In this document: one piece after another, positions 55,151 to 63,161 of the stretch
Layout of the letters: each line of letters starts with the position of its first letter
How positions within the stretch are numbered: position 1 is the first letter of the stretch
Assembly (NCBI GenBank): GCA_965115885.1
Contig: OZ220479.1
Location: forward strand, 3,224,001-3,288,000
Direction: 5' to 3'
Source: BD2-11 sp965115885
GTDB lineage: Bacteria; Gemmatimonadota; Gemmatimonadetes; Longimicrobiales; Gaopeijiaceae
Length of the DNA: 64,000 bases
Position numbers and translations under genes: made by a program
Notes under the pieces: generated by a model
What the model was told of the DNA's origin: nothing
Databases searched by the model: none
What the model saw: only the letters and a program-made list of their open reading frames with translations

Positions 55151-55894
55151 ATGTCCAGCAGAGTGCAACGGCGAAAGGAAATGAGGCGGAAGCCCGAAGG
55201 CGGTGGCATGAAGCGCATCTACCTCGTCCTCGGGGGGGTGGCGGCGATCGGGGTGGCGGCCGCCGTATACACGACCAGCTCGACGATCTTCAGCGGTGCG
55301 GCCACCGAGCCCGTGGACCTGAGCGAAACCCCCGAGGAAGAGCTCATGGAGCTGGCGCACGGCGCCGAACTGGGGAACCCGGACGCGCCCGTCTCGGTCG
55401 TGGAATTCGGGGACTACCAGTGCCCCGGATGCGCCATGTTCGCCGCCAGCGTGAAGCCGCTCATCGAATTGAATCTGATCGAGACGGGACGGGCCAAATT
55501 CGTCTTCTACGATCTGCCCTTGGTGAACATTCACTCCAACTCCTTCCTGGCGTCGAGGGCCTCCCACTGCGCCGGCGACCAGGACCGCTATTGGGAGTAC
55601 CACACCGCGCTTTTCGAGAATCAGTTCTCGTGGGCGTCGTCCGCCACTCCGATCAGCAACTTCGTGGGCTACGCCCGCGCCTTGAGTCTGGACGAGGACG
55701 CATTTCGCGGTTGTCTCGAATCGGACCGACACGCCCGACGGGTGTCGGCGAACCTGCATCTCGCCGAGAGACTCAACATCACGGGCACCCCGAGCGTCAT
55801 GGTCGGCGGAACCGGCGCCCCGCGCAGGCTTCCGGGCACCGACTTCGCCACCATCGAGGACGCGGTCGAGCGGTTGACGGAAGGGGAACCCTGA
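55151..55894 (+). CDS. DsbA-like thioredoxin-fold oxidoreductase, membrane-anchored
   Basis: An N-terminal signal-anchor (IYLVLGGVAAIGVAAAVY) leads into a DsbA/DsbG-type domain with the CPGC active site (Cys91-Cys94) in VVEFGDYQCPGCAMF. The cis-Pro segment GTPSVMVGG is near the end, and LPLVNIHSNSFLASRASHCA forms the helical part. It resembles thiol:disulfide interchange proteins that fold exported proteins. Length 247. Upstream 150 bases show no gene. It likely acts in the periplasm on lipoproteins such as those encoded nearby; that link is inference. Confidence 0.87.
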   Translation: MSSRVQRRKEMRRKPEGGGMKRIYLVLGGVAAIGVAAAVYTTSSTIFSGAATEPVDLSETPEEELMELAHGAELGNPDAPVSVVEFGDYQCPGCAMFAASVKPLIELNLIETGRAKFVFYDLPLVNIHSNSFLASRASHCAGDQDRYWEYHTALFENQFSWASSATPISNFVGYARALSLDEDAFRGCLESDRHARRVSANLHLAERLNITGTPSVMVGGTGAPRRLPGTDFATIEDAVERLTEGEP

Positions 55895-55956
55895 ACGCGG
55901 GCGGAATATCGCCATGGCGCGCTTGAACGGCCAAGCGATCACATCGCTTCCGGTTT

Positions 55957-56492
55957 AGAACCACGTCGACCCTCGCGCTTGTCCCGCTCGCGATCGCCTG
56001 CAGCGGCGAATTCGGAGAGAGCACGACGCCGCTCCCGCGGGAAGGGCCGGACACGATGCCCGCCACCACGCCGCTCGAGCACCGAGCCGCCGCGGCGCGC
56101 ATGTCCGACGACGTTCGCTACCCGCTCGTCAACGCCGCCCTCAAGCACGTCATGGACAACGGCGAATTCCAGGGCATCGCGCAACACTCGAAGGTTCGGA
56201 TCGACGCGAGTGGCATCTTCGGCGGGAATTACGCCGACGAGCCGGTCGAAATCGGCGGCCGCGACTACGCCCGCTTCGTCGCCCGCCACCCCGGATCCGG
56301 ATCCGCGACGACGAATACATCCTGTGCATCCGCGGTTTGCACATGGAGTCCGTCGGGCGTTACAAGGTCTCCGTGGGAGTGGGGTGCATGCATCCGAAGT
56401 ACGAGTGGGGCAGCGTCCTTTACGAGATGCACTTGAGCGAGACCGAAGACGGGTGGAAGATCGAGACGATGACGGCTTTGATACACACCTGA
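55957..56492 (+). pseudogene. Degraded small lipoprotein gene
   Basis: The stretch TLALVPLAIACSGEFGES looks like a lipoprotein signal with lipobox but has no start codon in frame before a stop at 55924. The mature sequence (DDVRYPLVNAALKHVMDNGEFQGIAQ, RIDASGIFGGNYADEP, IGGRDYARFVARHP) reads as protein up to about 56290. It then continues in a different frame (DDEYILCIRGLHMESVGRYKVSVGV, YEMHLSETEDGWKIETMTALI) to the stop at 56492. At least one indel and a missing start imply decay or base errors. No known family recognised. An internal ATG at 56056 would give only a 126-residue truncated product. Confidence 0.5.
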
Positions 56493-56904
56493 GGGGGGGA
56501 CGGGGATCCGTAGAAACTTCCGGGTCCACCGCATTCTCGACGGCATCGCTTCTTCGCCCGCAGGGGCGAATTGATTTCCACGGTGCGGGCACGAGCCGGC
56601 TTGCCGGCGCCAGAGCTTGCGATCGCAACGCGCGCTCGGTCAGGGATTTCGACGAGACCGATCCGGACTTCAACCGGAGCCGGGGGGCGCCCGTCCCGGC
56701 ATCGCCCACACGTCCAGGCAAGAGACCGGTGGCACGCCGGACCTCCGTGCGCAATCTCCACCGGCGCGAGCGAATCGCGGCAGAGGTCGGCGAACGCGCG
56801 TCCGCAGGGCCGCGGAAGCGGCCGACGTCGTGCCGGAGGCCCGGAAAGGAGAGCCAAGCGAACCGGACGGTGGCTCGGGCGGGGGGACCGGCCAGCCCCC
56901 GGGC
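56493..56904. other. 412-base stretch without a supported gene
   Basis: This lies between the decayed lipoprotein and the XdhC gene (convergent). Frames are Arg/Pro-rich without motifs. It may contain terminators for both sides; only weak hairpins (for example GCCGGC-TT-GCCGGC near 56600) are visible. Confidence 0.5.
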
Positions 56905-57267
56905 TCATGCGGCGGGATCGTCCTCGCTTGCGGCGGCGTCCGCCGACACCCGCTCCACGAAGACGTCCATGACGCCGCCGCACACCGCCGGGCTCCATCC
57001 GAACAGGTCTTCGGTGAGGTCCACCTTCACCCGGCGCGGGACTCCGTCCTCGATCGTCTCGCGCGCCGACTCGACGACCTCCGCCTCTCCGCATCCGCCG
57101 CCGACCGTGCCCACCAGTCCGATTCCGGGGTCCACCAGCATGCGCGAGCCCGCCTTGCGCGGCGTCGAGCCTCGGGTGGAGACGACGGTCGCGAGCGCCG
57201 CCCGTCGGCCCGCCCGCACCGCCGCAAGAACGGCTTCGTATACGGCCCGGTCGTCCGACGAACTCAT
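56905..57267 (-). CDS. XdhC N-terminal (CoxI-type) domain protein
   Basis: A stand-alone 120-residue version of the XdhC/CoxI N-terminal domain: ALATVVSTRGSTPRKAGSRMLV, GLVGTVGGGCGEAEVVESA and the acidic LFGWSPAVCGGVMDVFVE ending. These proteins mature molybdenum hydroxylases by helping insert sulfurated cofactor. The ATG overlaps the preceding XdhC gene's stop by 4 bases (ATGA), so together they would provide the full XdhC architecture split in two chains. Downstream on this strand is noncoding. Confidence 0.85.
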   Translation of the reverse strand: MSSSDDRAVYEAVLAAVRAGRRAALATVVSTRGSTPRKAGSRMLVDPGIGLVGTVGGGCGEAEVVESARETIEDGVPRRVKVDLTEDLFGWSPAVCGGVMDVFVERVSADAAASEDDPAA

Positions 57268-58130
57268 CCCGCGCCTCCCGGAGGGACTCGTTCCCGCGCC
57301 AGGAAGCGCTCGGCGACGCGCTCCCGGCCGCGTAGCGGCGCGCCCGTCCCGCCGCGGCGCTCGAGAACGATCTCCCCCATGACGCTCACCGCGATCTCGG
57401 CCGGCGTCTGGGCGCCGATGTCCAGCCCCACCGGGGCGCGCACGCGAGCGATGACCTCCCCGGAGATCCCCTCCGCCTCGAGCTGGACGAAGGTCGCGCG
57501 CACGCGGCGGCGGCTGCCGATCATGCCGATGTAGGCCGGCGCCGCGCCGCCGCGCCGCTTCAGCAGCCGGCGCAGGCACTCGAAGTCGTACTTGTGTCCG
57601 CGCGTCACCAGAACGAAGTGGGAGCCCGCGTGGACGGAGAGGCCGGCCAGGGGATCGGCGAAGTCGATGGTGCGCACCGCGGCGGCTTCCGGAAACCTTT
57701 CGCGGGTGGCGAACTCGGGACGGTCGTCCAGCACGGCGACTTCGAAGTCCAGCAGGGTCCCCAGGACGGCGAGCGGTTGCGCGATGTGCCCGGCGCCCAC
57801 CACGACGAGCTCGCGGCGGGGACGGTGGCCCTCCGCGTACACCTCCAGAAATCGGCCCGCCCGCATCCGGAGGGTATGGAGGGAGCCGTTGCGATCACGC
57901 GCCCGCAACGCTCGGGTGGCGATGTCCAGCGCGGCCGCATCCGCCTCCGGATCTCCGAAGGAGCCCTCGACCCCGTCGCGGCGCACCAGCATGCGGGCGC
58001 CCGACGCGCGCTCTTCGCTGTCCGCGACCACCACCAGCTCGACCGTCTCCCGCGACCCGCGCAGCGATTCCAGAATGCGCGCGGCCGCGGCGGCCGCATC
58101 GGGTCCGGGGATGCGGCCGGACACGGTCAC
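57264..58130 (-). CDS. XdhC-family protein with Rossmann C-terminal domain
   Basis: A 288-residue XdhC-type protein: a CoxI-like N-terminal part (VVVADSEERASGARMLVRRDG) and a Rossmann domain with ELVVVGAGHIAQPLAVLGTLLDFEVAVLDDRPEFA, then YIGMIGSRRRVRATF and the C-terminal VRAPVGLDIGAQTPAEIAVSVMGEIV motif of XdhC. It starts with GTG at 58130 overlapping the upstream gene's stop. It likely works in sulfuration and delivery of molybdopterin to xanthine or CO dehydrogenase-type enzymes, which are not encoded in this window. Confidence 0.9.
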   Translation of the reverse strand: MTVSGRIPGPDAAAAAARILESLRGSRETVELVVVADSEERASGARMLVRRDGVEGSFGDPEADAAALDIATRALRARDRNGSLHTLRMRAGRFLEVYAEGHRPRRELVVVGAGHIAQPLAVLGTLLDFEVAVLDDRPEFATRERFPEAAAVRTIDFADPLAGLSVHAGSHFVLVTRGHKYDFECLRRLLKRRGGAAPAYIGMIGSRRRVRATFVQLEAEGISGEVIARVRAPVGLDIGAQTPAEIAVSVMGEIVLERRGGTGAPLRGRERVAERFLARERVPPGGAG

Positions 58131-58726
58131 GCCGCCTGGAAGTGGCTGCGGTATTCCGACGGCGTGTCGATGTCGGCGACCACGCCCGCGTCCCCCACCG
58201 GGCACGCGCGGACGCGGGAGGGACGCCTTCGCACAACCGTGCGGGCTCCTTCGGGGAGCTCCGGATCGAGCAGTTCGGAAAAAAGGCGGCGGTGAAAGAT
58301 GGCCGGATGACCGCGGCGACCGCGATAGGTCGGGATCACGATGTCGCCCCCCTCTTCGCCGAAGCGCGCCACCAGGGATCGCACCGTGGCGGCCGCGATC
58401 AGTGGATGGTCGACCGGACAGACCGCGCATCCGTCCATCCCCTCTCCCCACTCCGCCAGCGCCAGCCGGATGGAGGAGATGGGCCCGTCGCCCGGGTCGG
58501 GGTTGGCCGCCACCACGGCGCCGACCGCTGTCGCTTCCGCCGCCACGGCACCGTCCAGCTCCCGTGCGACCACCACCACCGGGGCGCATCCGCCCGCAGC
58601 CAGCGCGGACGCGACACGCGACAGAAAGGACCGTCCTCCCGCGTCGAGAAGGGCCTTGGCGCTTCCCATGCGGGTGGAGAGCCCGCAGGCCGGCACGACG
58701 CCCAGCACCCTCGACGCGCGGTCCAC
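58127..58726 (-). CDS. MobA/MocA-like molybdenum-cofactor nucleotidyltransferase
   Basis: A 199-residue NTP-transferase: VVPACGLSTRMGSAKALLDAGG is the nucleotide-binding signature, with CAVCPVDHPLIAAATVRSL providing the acidic metal site and GRRGHPAIFHRRLF the usual later motif. Members attach GMP or CMP to molybdopterin (MobA/MocA). Its position ahead of two XdhC genes suits a MocA-type cytidylyltransferase for molybdenum hydroxylases. GTG start at 58726; an internal GTG at 58708 is also possible. It is translationally coupled to xdhC by a GTGA overlap. Confidence 0.85.
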   Translation of the reverse strand: MDRASRVLGVVPACGLSTRMGSAKALLDAGGRSFLSRVASALAAGGCAPVVVVARELDGAVAAEATAVGAVVAANPDPGDGPISSIRLALAEWGEGMDGCAVCPVDHPLIAAATVRSLVARFGEEGGDIVIPTYRGRRGHPAIFHRRLFSELLDPELPEGARTVVRRRPSRVRACPVGDAGVVADIDTPSEYRSHFQAA

Positions 58727-58758
58727 GGGCCGCGGACCGCGCGGGGGCGCCCGGCCGG

Positions 58759-59529
58759 TCAGAGGACGGGCCGGACCTCGGCGTTGCCCGCGTCGAGCGT
58801 GAGGGTCGTCGGCTCGCTCGCCACCGCGAGCGGGACGTTCCAGTAGAGTTCGTCGAAGGAGCGCATCCAGCGCGCGTGCACCCAGTATTGCCCCGCGGGA
58901 ACCCGGACGAGCACGCTGCCCGAGGCGTCGGTGGTGTCCACGACCGGATCGAGGCCGGTCGCGTCGATCATGGCTTGGGCCACCATGTCGTAGTCCGCGA
59001 ACGCATCGTCGCCCCACATCTCCCGGAGCATCCTGACCTGATCCGCCTGCTCGATCATGGACTGCTGGATGGAGGTGAACTCTTCGAAGGCGGCGTCGCG
59101 CTGGCGCTCCACCTGGGCGAGCCGCCGCTCCTTCTCCTCGAACTCCATGAACATCACCGAGTACCGGGCCTCGGCCGGATTCAGCCGTTCCATCTCCGCA
59201 CTGAGGTCGGCGAGTTCCTCCCGCAACAGCGACCACTCGCTCTCCAGCCTCTGCCATTCCGCCTGCGCCTCCGCGACTTGGCTCTGGGCCTCCAGCAGAT
59301 CCGGGGGAATCTCCGGTTCGGGCGTGGCGGCTTCGCCCGCTAGGGAGTCGAAAATCGCGTCGCGGTCGAACGGAAGAAGCCGGATCTCGAGGTCGCTCAG
59401 AGGCCGCGATTCCATGCCTCCGCCGGCACCGGCAACCTCGAGCCGCGCGTGGATCGTGACATCGGTCGGCCCGCACGCCGCGGAGGCGATCATGCCGACG
59501 AAGGCGAGGAAAAGGGTTCCGTTCCTCAT
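58759..59529 (-). CDS. Coiled-coil lipoprotein of unknown function
   Basis: The 256-residue protein has a signal and lipobox (LAFVGMIASAACG). A central coiled coil of about 90 residues follows (roughly 90-175; EAQSQVAEAQAEWQRLESEW, EFEEKERRLAQVERQRDAAFEEF). The C-terminal beta-strand segment (GSVLVRVPAGQYWVHARWM) resembles a carboxypeptidase-regulatory-type domain. It probably sits in the periplasm or inner leaflet of the outer membrane. It lies 116 bases past the M16-like gene and upstream of the molybdenum genes; no functional tie is evident. Confidence 0.75.
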   Translation of the reverse strand: MRNGTLFLAFVGMIASAACGPTDVTIHARLEVAGAGGGMESRPLSDLEIRLLPFDRDAIFDSLAGEAATPEPEIPPDLLEAQSQVAEAQAEWQRLESEWSLLREELADLSAEMERLNPAEARYSVMFMEFEEKERRLAQVERQRDAAFEEFTSIQQSMIEQADQVRMLREMWGDDAFADYDMVAQAMIDATGLDPVVDTTDASGSVLVRVPAGQYWVHARWMRSFDELYWNVPLAVASEPTTLTLDAGNAEVRPVL

Positions 59530-59645
59530 GGTGCAGCACTCCAGGGTGTCGCGGTGAAGCTTTTTCCGAGCTGGATCCTTCCGGCTCGCCGTACGGACCA
59601 TCCAACCCAACCCGGCCGCAAGGTAACCGTCTCCCCGCCGATGCA

Positions 59646-60941
59646 TCAAGGCGGAGGAGCGAGCGGCCCGTAGACCAGCACGCGCGGTTCGCCCAAAGCG
59701 GCCACCGCTCGCCGGACGTCCTCCGGGGACAGACCCCGAAGCGGCGCGCGCCGTTCCCCCGACCCCGCTCCGGCCTCGACGAGCAGTCGGCGGCCCTCCC
59801 GTCCGGGATCCGCGCGTTCGAGCGCTAGCACCGACCGGAAGCTTCGACGCCGACGGTTCAGGGAGTCGAGGGAGAGCGGGCGGGCGGCCAGGCGGCGCGC
59901 CATGTCCGCGACCCGTTGTTCCCAGACCAGCGCGGTCGGCCACTCGGCGGCGATCGTCACCAGCAGGACGGGCCCCGCGGGAAGTTCGCGGATTTCGATC
60001 CGTCGGCTGATCAGTCCCGGGGCGGGGGAGACGGCGTCCAGTTCGGCCCGCATCACGTGGGCGACGAATTCCATCGGTCCGCGCGCGGCCGCACCGGAGA
60101 ACGGATACGCGATCTGGACCCAGCCGTTGGTGATGTCGGCGGCGATCGTATGGCGACCGCCCTCCTTCCACGCCCATCCCGCGCCGCGCGCCGGCAGGGG
60201 CTCGCCCTCCACGATCCAGGCCCCTCCCGCGTGCGACGCCAGGGTCCGGTGCCCACCCACCGCGGAGACGGCGTCGGCGGGGACGAGGGGACCCACCAGG
60301 GCGACGCGCGCACGGTCCATTCGGTAGATGCGAGCCCGGGCCGCCTCCAGGGCCTCGATCGTCGCGCCGTTCACGCTGGAAGGCGTTCCCATGGGAGGAC
60401 GGATCCGCTCCCGACCCAGGAGCACCCTCCGGGCCTCCAGCTGGAAAGCGCGCACGGACGCGCCGCGCTGGAAGAACACCTGCCGGGACAGATCGGCGCG
60501 CGCCTCGCCGACCAGATCCGGGTCGAGCGGGTCTTCGAGCAGGACGCGCACGAGGGTGCGATACGCCGTCGTCCAATCGGTGGAAGCGGCGAGCAGGGTG
60601 ACCCAGGTGCGGGCGTCTCCCACTTCGATGTCCGGGATCGCGCCCGTTTCCGCGAGGCGGGCCCGGGCCGTCCGCTCGAGCGACATGCCCAGAAGCCACG
60701 CCCTCCCCTCGCCCCCCGGCGGGTCGGTGTCGTATCCTCCCGCGAAGGAGAGGACGACGGCGACCGCGGGCGTCCAGGGTCGCTCGCTCGCCACCACCAG
60801 TTCGACGGGGTCGGTCGACCCCGTCCCGCCGCTCGTTTGTCCGGCGGCCGCGGCGGGAGCGACGCCCGACAGCGCCGCCCACAGGGCCAGCCACTCAGGA
60901 ACTCCGGTCCGGCGCCCCCGGCTACGCGGGACCGACGTCAA
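59646..60941 (-). CDS. M16-like peptidase homologue, second of pair (no zinc motif)
   Basis: A 431-residue exported protein (hydrophobic LALWAALSGVAPAAAAGQ near the start) with the M16 fold pattern: strand-helix arrangement around VVLSFAGGYDTDPPGGEGRAWLLGMSLERTA and middle linker RARIYRMDRARVALVGPLV. The HxxEH motif expected in that segment is absent (AWLLG instead). TTG start at 60941 overlaps the preceding M16-like gene's stop (TTGA). Catalytically inactive by sequence; it could be a structural partner in an M16 heterodimer or have a different role. Confidence 0.75.
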   Translation of the reverse strand: MTSVPRSRGRRTGVPEWLALWAALSGVAPAAAAGQTSGGTGSTDPVELVVASERPWTPAVAVVLSFAGGYDTDPPGGEGRAWLLGMSLERTARARLAETGAIPDIEVGDARTWVTLLAASTDWTTAYRTLVRVLLEDPLDPDLVGEARADLSRQVFFQRGASVRAFQLEARRVLLGRERIRPPMGTPSSVNGATIEALEAARARIYRMDRARVALVGPLVPADAVSAVGGHRTLASHAGGAWIVEGEPLPARGAGWAWKEGGRHTIAADITNGWVQIAYPFSGAAARGPMEFVAHVMRAELDAVSPAPGLISRRIEIRELPAGPVLLVTIAAEWPTALVWEQRVADMARRLAARPLSLDSLNRRRRSFRSVLALERADPGREGRRLLVEAGAGSGERRAPLRGLSPEDVRRAVAALGEPRVLVYGPLAPPP

Positions 60942-62128
60942 CTCCCCGCCTCGACGGCGACGATCTCCGTTGCGGCGATCTCGTCGACGAAGGCGACCAT
61001 GGTCTCGAAGTCGATCTTCTCCAACCGCCTCAAGTAGTCCCGGGCGGCGGCGTCCCCGCCCGTGGCGTCCAAGTGTCGGCCGACGACCTCCGCGAGTCCG
61101 CCCGGCGTGCGTGCCCGCACGAGCAGCTCCGTGCGCAGCGCCGCCTTGGCGTCGCGCACCCCGGCCGGATCGAGCGTCGCCCGCAGAACCCCGAGGTAAC
61201 TGCGGACGCGCGCGCGCATCGTCTCCGCGTCGCGGGGGGAGGCCGCCGCGGTCAACACCACCCAAGACCGTCCCCCCAGCTCCCACCGCTCGAGATGGGG
61301 CTCGAACTCGCGGTCGATCTCGTCCAGGCGCTCGCGCGCGATGCGCATCAGGAGCGGGGAACGCGCGTCCCGCGCGTCTCCCGACGGATGCGCCTGCCCG
61401 TACCAGACCCGGATCCGTTCGGGCTCCGGGACCGCGAATTCCGCGGCTTCCGGTTCCGGGGGCGGACGGATCTCCGAAGCCGCGCCCCCTTCCCCGAGGT
61501 CCGCCAGAGCCGACCACGCCGCTTCCAGGGGAAGGTGCGCGACCACGACCACCGAGAGAGCCCCGCGCCGGTGCGACGCCCGCCAGAGCTCCGCCACCCG
61601 GGCGGAGTTCAGCCGCTCGAGCGACTCCGGGGTGCCCGTAACCGACGGCACCGGAAAAGCCATCCGGGAACGCAGGCGGAGACGGAGCGCGCCGCGCGGC
61701 GTTTCGCGCTCTTCCCGGTTCATGCGCTCCAAGCGCGTCTTGGCCGCGACGAAGCCGGGCGCTTCGGGGCGGACCAACAGTTCGCGCGCAACGCTCGCGA
61801 GATGGTCGAAATCCGCGACCGCGCCGTTCACCTGGTAGATCAGCGCGTGCGACGTCCGGTGCGCCAGGACCTCGGCGCCCAGCGTCTCCCCGAGTCGGCG
61901 CGCCCGTTCGAGCGCGAGCAACTGGATGAGGTAGCCGGCCCCGGCGTCCAGGCCGGATTCGACGAAGGGCACCGTCACCCGGATCGCCGCCGCGGGAGAA
62001 CCGGGGGCTCGCACGAAGGCGAAGGTCGGACCGTCCGGGGGGCGCAACACCGTGTCCGGGCGGAGCAACGTCCCGGGATCGGACGTCGCGCCCAGGAGCG
62101 CGATCCCGGCGAACAGCGCGGCCGTCAC
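60938..62128 (-). CDS. M16-like peptidase homologue, first of pair (no zinc motif)
   Basis: The 396-residue protein reads as an M16 subunit: RVTVPFVESGLDAGAGYLIQLLALERARRLG, then ARVAELWRASHRRGALSVVVVAHLPLEA and a second half with DARSPLLMRIARERLDEIDREFEP. The HxxEH zinc motif is missing; the equivalent positions read YLIQL. A short signal-like start (AALFAGIALLGAT) suggests export. GTG at 62128 with GGAGG just upstream. It is coupled to the second homologue. M16 proteins often work as pairs with only one active partner; here neither keeps the site. Confidence 0.77.
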   Translation of the reverse strand: MTAALFAGIALLGATSDPGTLLRPDTVLRPPDGPTFAFVRAPGSPAAAIRVTVPFVESGLDAGAGYLIQLLALERARRLGETLGAEVLAHRTSHALIYQVNGAVADFDHLASVARELLVRPEAPGFVAAKTRLERMNREERETPRGALRLRLRSRMAFPVPSVTGTPESLERLNSARVAELWRASHRRGALSVVVVAHLPLEAAWSALADLGEGGAASEIRPPPEPEAAEFAVPEPERIRVWYGQAHPSGDARDARSPLLMRIARERLDEIDREFEPHLERWELGGRSWVVLTAAASPRDAETMRARVRSYLGVLRATLDPAGVRDAKAALRTELLVRARTPGGLAEVVGRHLDATGGDAAARDYLRRLEKIDFETMVAFVDEIAATEIVAVEAGS

Positions 62129-62143
62129 CTGGCCTCCGCGGGA

Positions 62144-63088
62144 TCAGGGGATGACGTCGACGACGAACCGGCGCGGGTCGACCGGCCTTCCGTTCCGGCG
62201 CACCTCGTAGTGGACGTTGGGACCCGTCGCGATCCCCGTCCTGCCCACCAGCGCGATGATGTCGCCGCGCCCCACCTCCTGACCTCTGCGCACCAGAATC
62301 TGGCTGGCATGGCCGTACAGCGTCTCGTACCCGAAATCGTGCTGGACGATCACGGTCTGGCCGTACCCGGCGCGGCGTCCGGTGAAGGTCACGGTTCCCT
62401 TGGCGGTGGCGACGATGGACGAACCCTCGGCGGCGGAGATGTCGATGCCCTGGTGCGGAAGCGGAAGATGATGCACCGGGTGCATGCGGGAAAAGGAGAA
62501 GGGGCTGGAGATGTAGCCGCGGGCGGGAAGAATGGAGGGAAACGACTCCAGCCATTCGCGATGCCGGGTCAGGGAATCGGCGGCCTCGGCGAGGCTGGCG
62601 TCCAGCAACCGCACCCGGCGCTGGAGCGCCTTCAGGTCGAAGAAGGTGGCGAAGGCGTCCGCGGAATAGAGCGAATCCAAGCCCCACAGGGGGTGCGACC
62701 GCGGCGTGATGGTTCCGGGCCCCCCGACGCCGACCTGCAGGACCTCGGCGTCGATGGATTCCAGGCCTGCCAGAACGCGGGTCTGCGCGTTCTGTTCCGC
62801 CAAGTCCTCCACCGTGCCCTCCAAGCTCGCCACCTCCGCCCGGATGCTGGCCAGTTCCTCGGCCATGGCTTGGTTCTTCGCGGCCAGCAGGCGCGCCTGC
62901 ACCCGGTGCGGTCCGCCGGAGGCCATGAAGAACGCGACCGCCAGCGCAACGGCAAGGCCGCCGATCCCCGCGAGCGCGAGCCCTAGGGACGCATCGAGTT
63001 TTCGGCGACGCCCGCCTCCGGGCGACGCCAACAGGATCGAGACCCTGGTTCTCGGCTTTGCGTCGGACGGTCTGCTAGGGCTGGGCAT
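62144..63088 (-). CDS. M23 peptidoglycan endopeptidase, membrane-anchored
   Basis: The 314-residue protein has an N-terminal membrane segment (LALAGIGGLAVALAVAFFMA), a coiled-coil stretch of about 100 residues (NQAMAEELASIRAEVASLEG and following), and a C-terminal LytM/M23 domain with zinc ligands in HHLPLPHQGIDISA, LYGHAS and the last HYEVRRNGR. It cleaves peptide cross-links in murein, in the MepM/NlpD/EnvC group. ATG at 63088 is chosen over a longer, low-complexity extension. Close spacing to the M16-like genes (15 bases to the next start) suggests one transcript. Confidence 0.9.
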   Translation of the reverse strand: MPSPSRPSDAKPRTRVSILLASPGGGRRRKLDASLGLALAGIGGLAVALAVAFFMASGGPHRVQARLLAAKNQAMAEELASIRAEVASLEGTVEDLAEQNAQTRVLAGLESIDAEVLQVGVGGPGTITPRSHPLWGLDSLYSADAFATFFDLKALQRRVRLLDASLAEAADSLTRHREWLESFPSILPARGYISSPFSFSRMHPVHHLPLPHQGIDISAAEGSSIVATAKGTVTFTGRRAGYGQTVIVQHDFGYETLYGHASQILVRRGQEVGRGDIIALVGRTGIATGPNVHYEVRRNGRPVDPRRFVVDVIP

Positions 63089-63161
63089 GCTTCGGGAGGG
63101 ACCGGAGGATGGGACGGAAAAGCGCAGGACTGGCCAACGTATCCGGGCGACGCATGCACAG

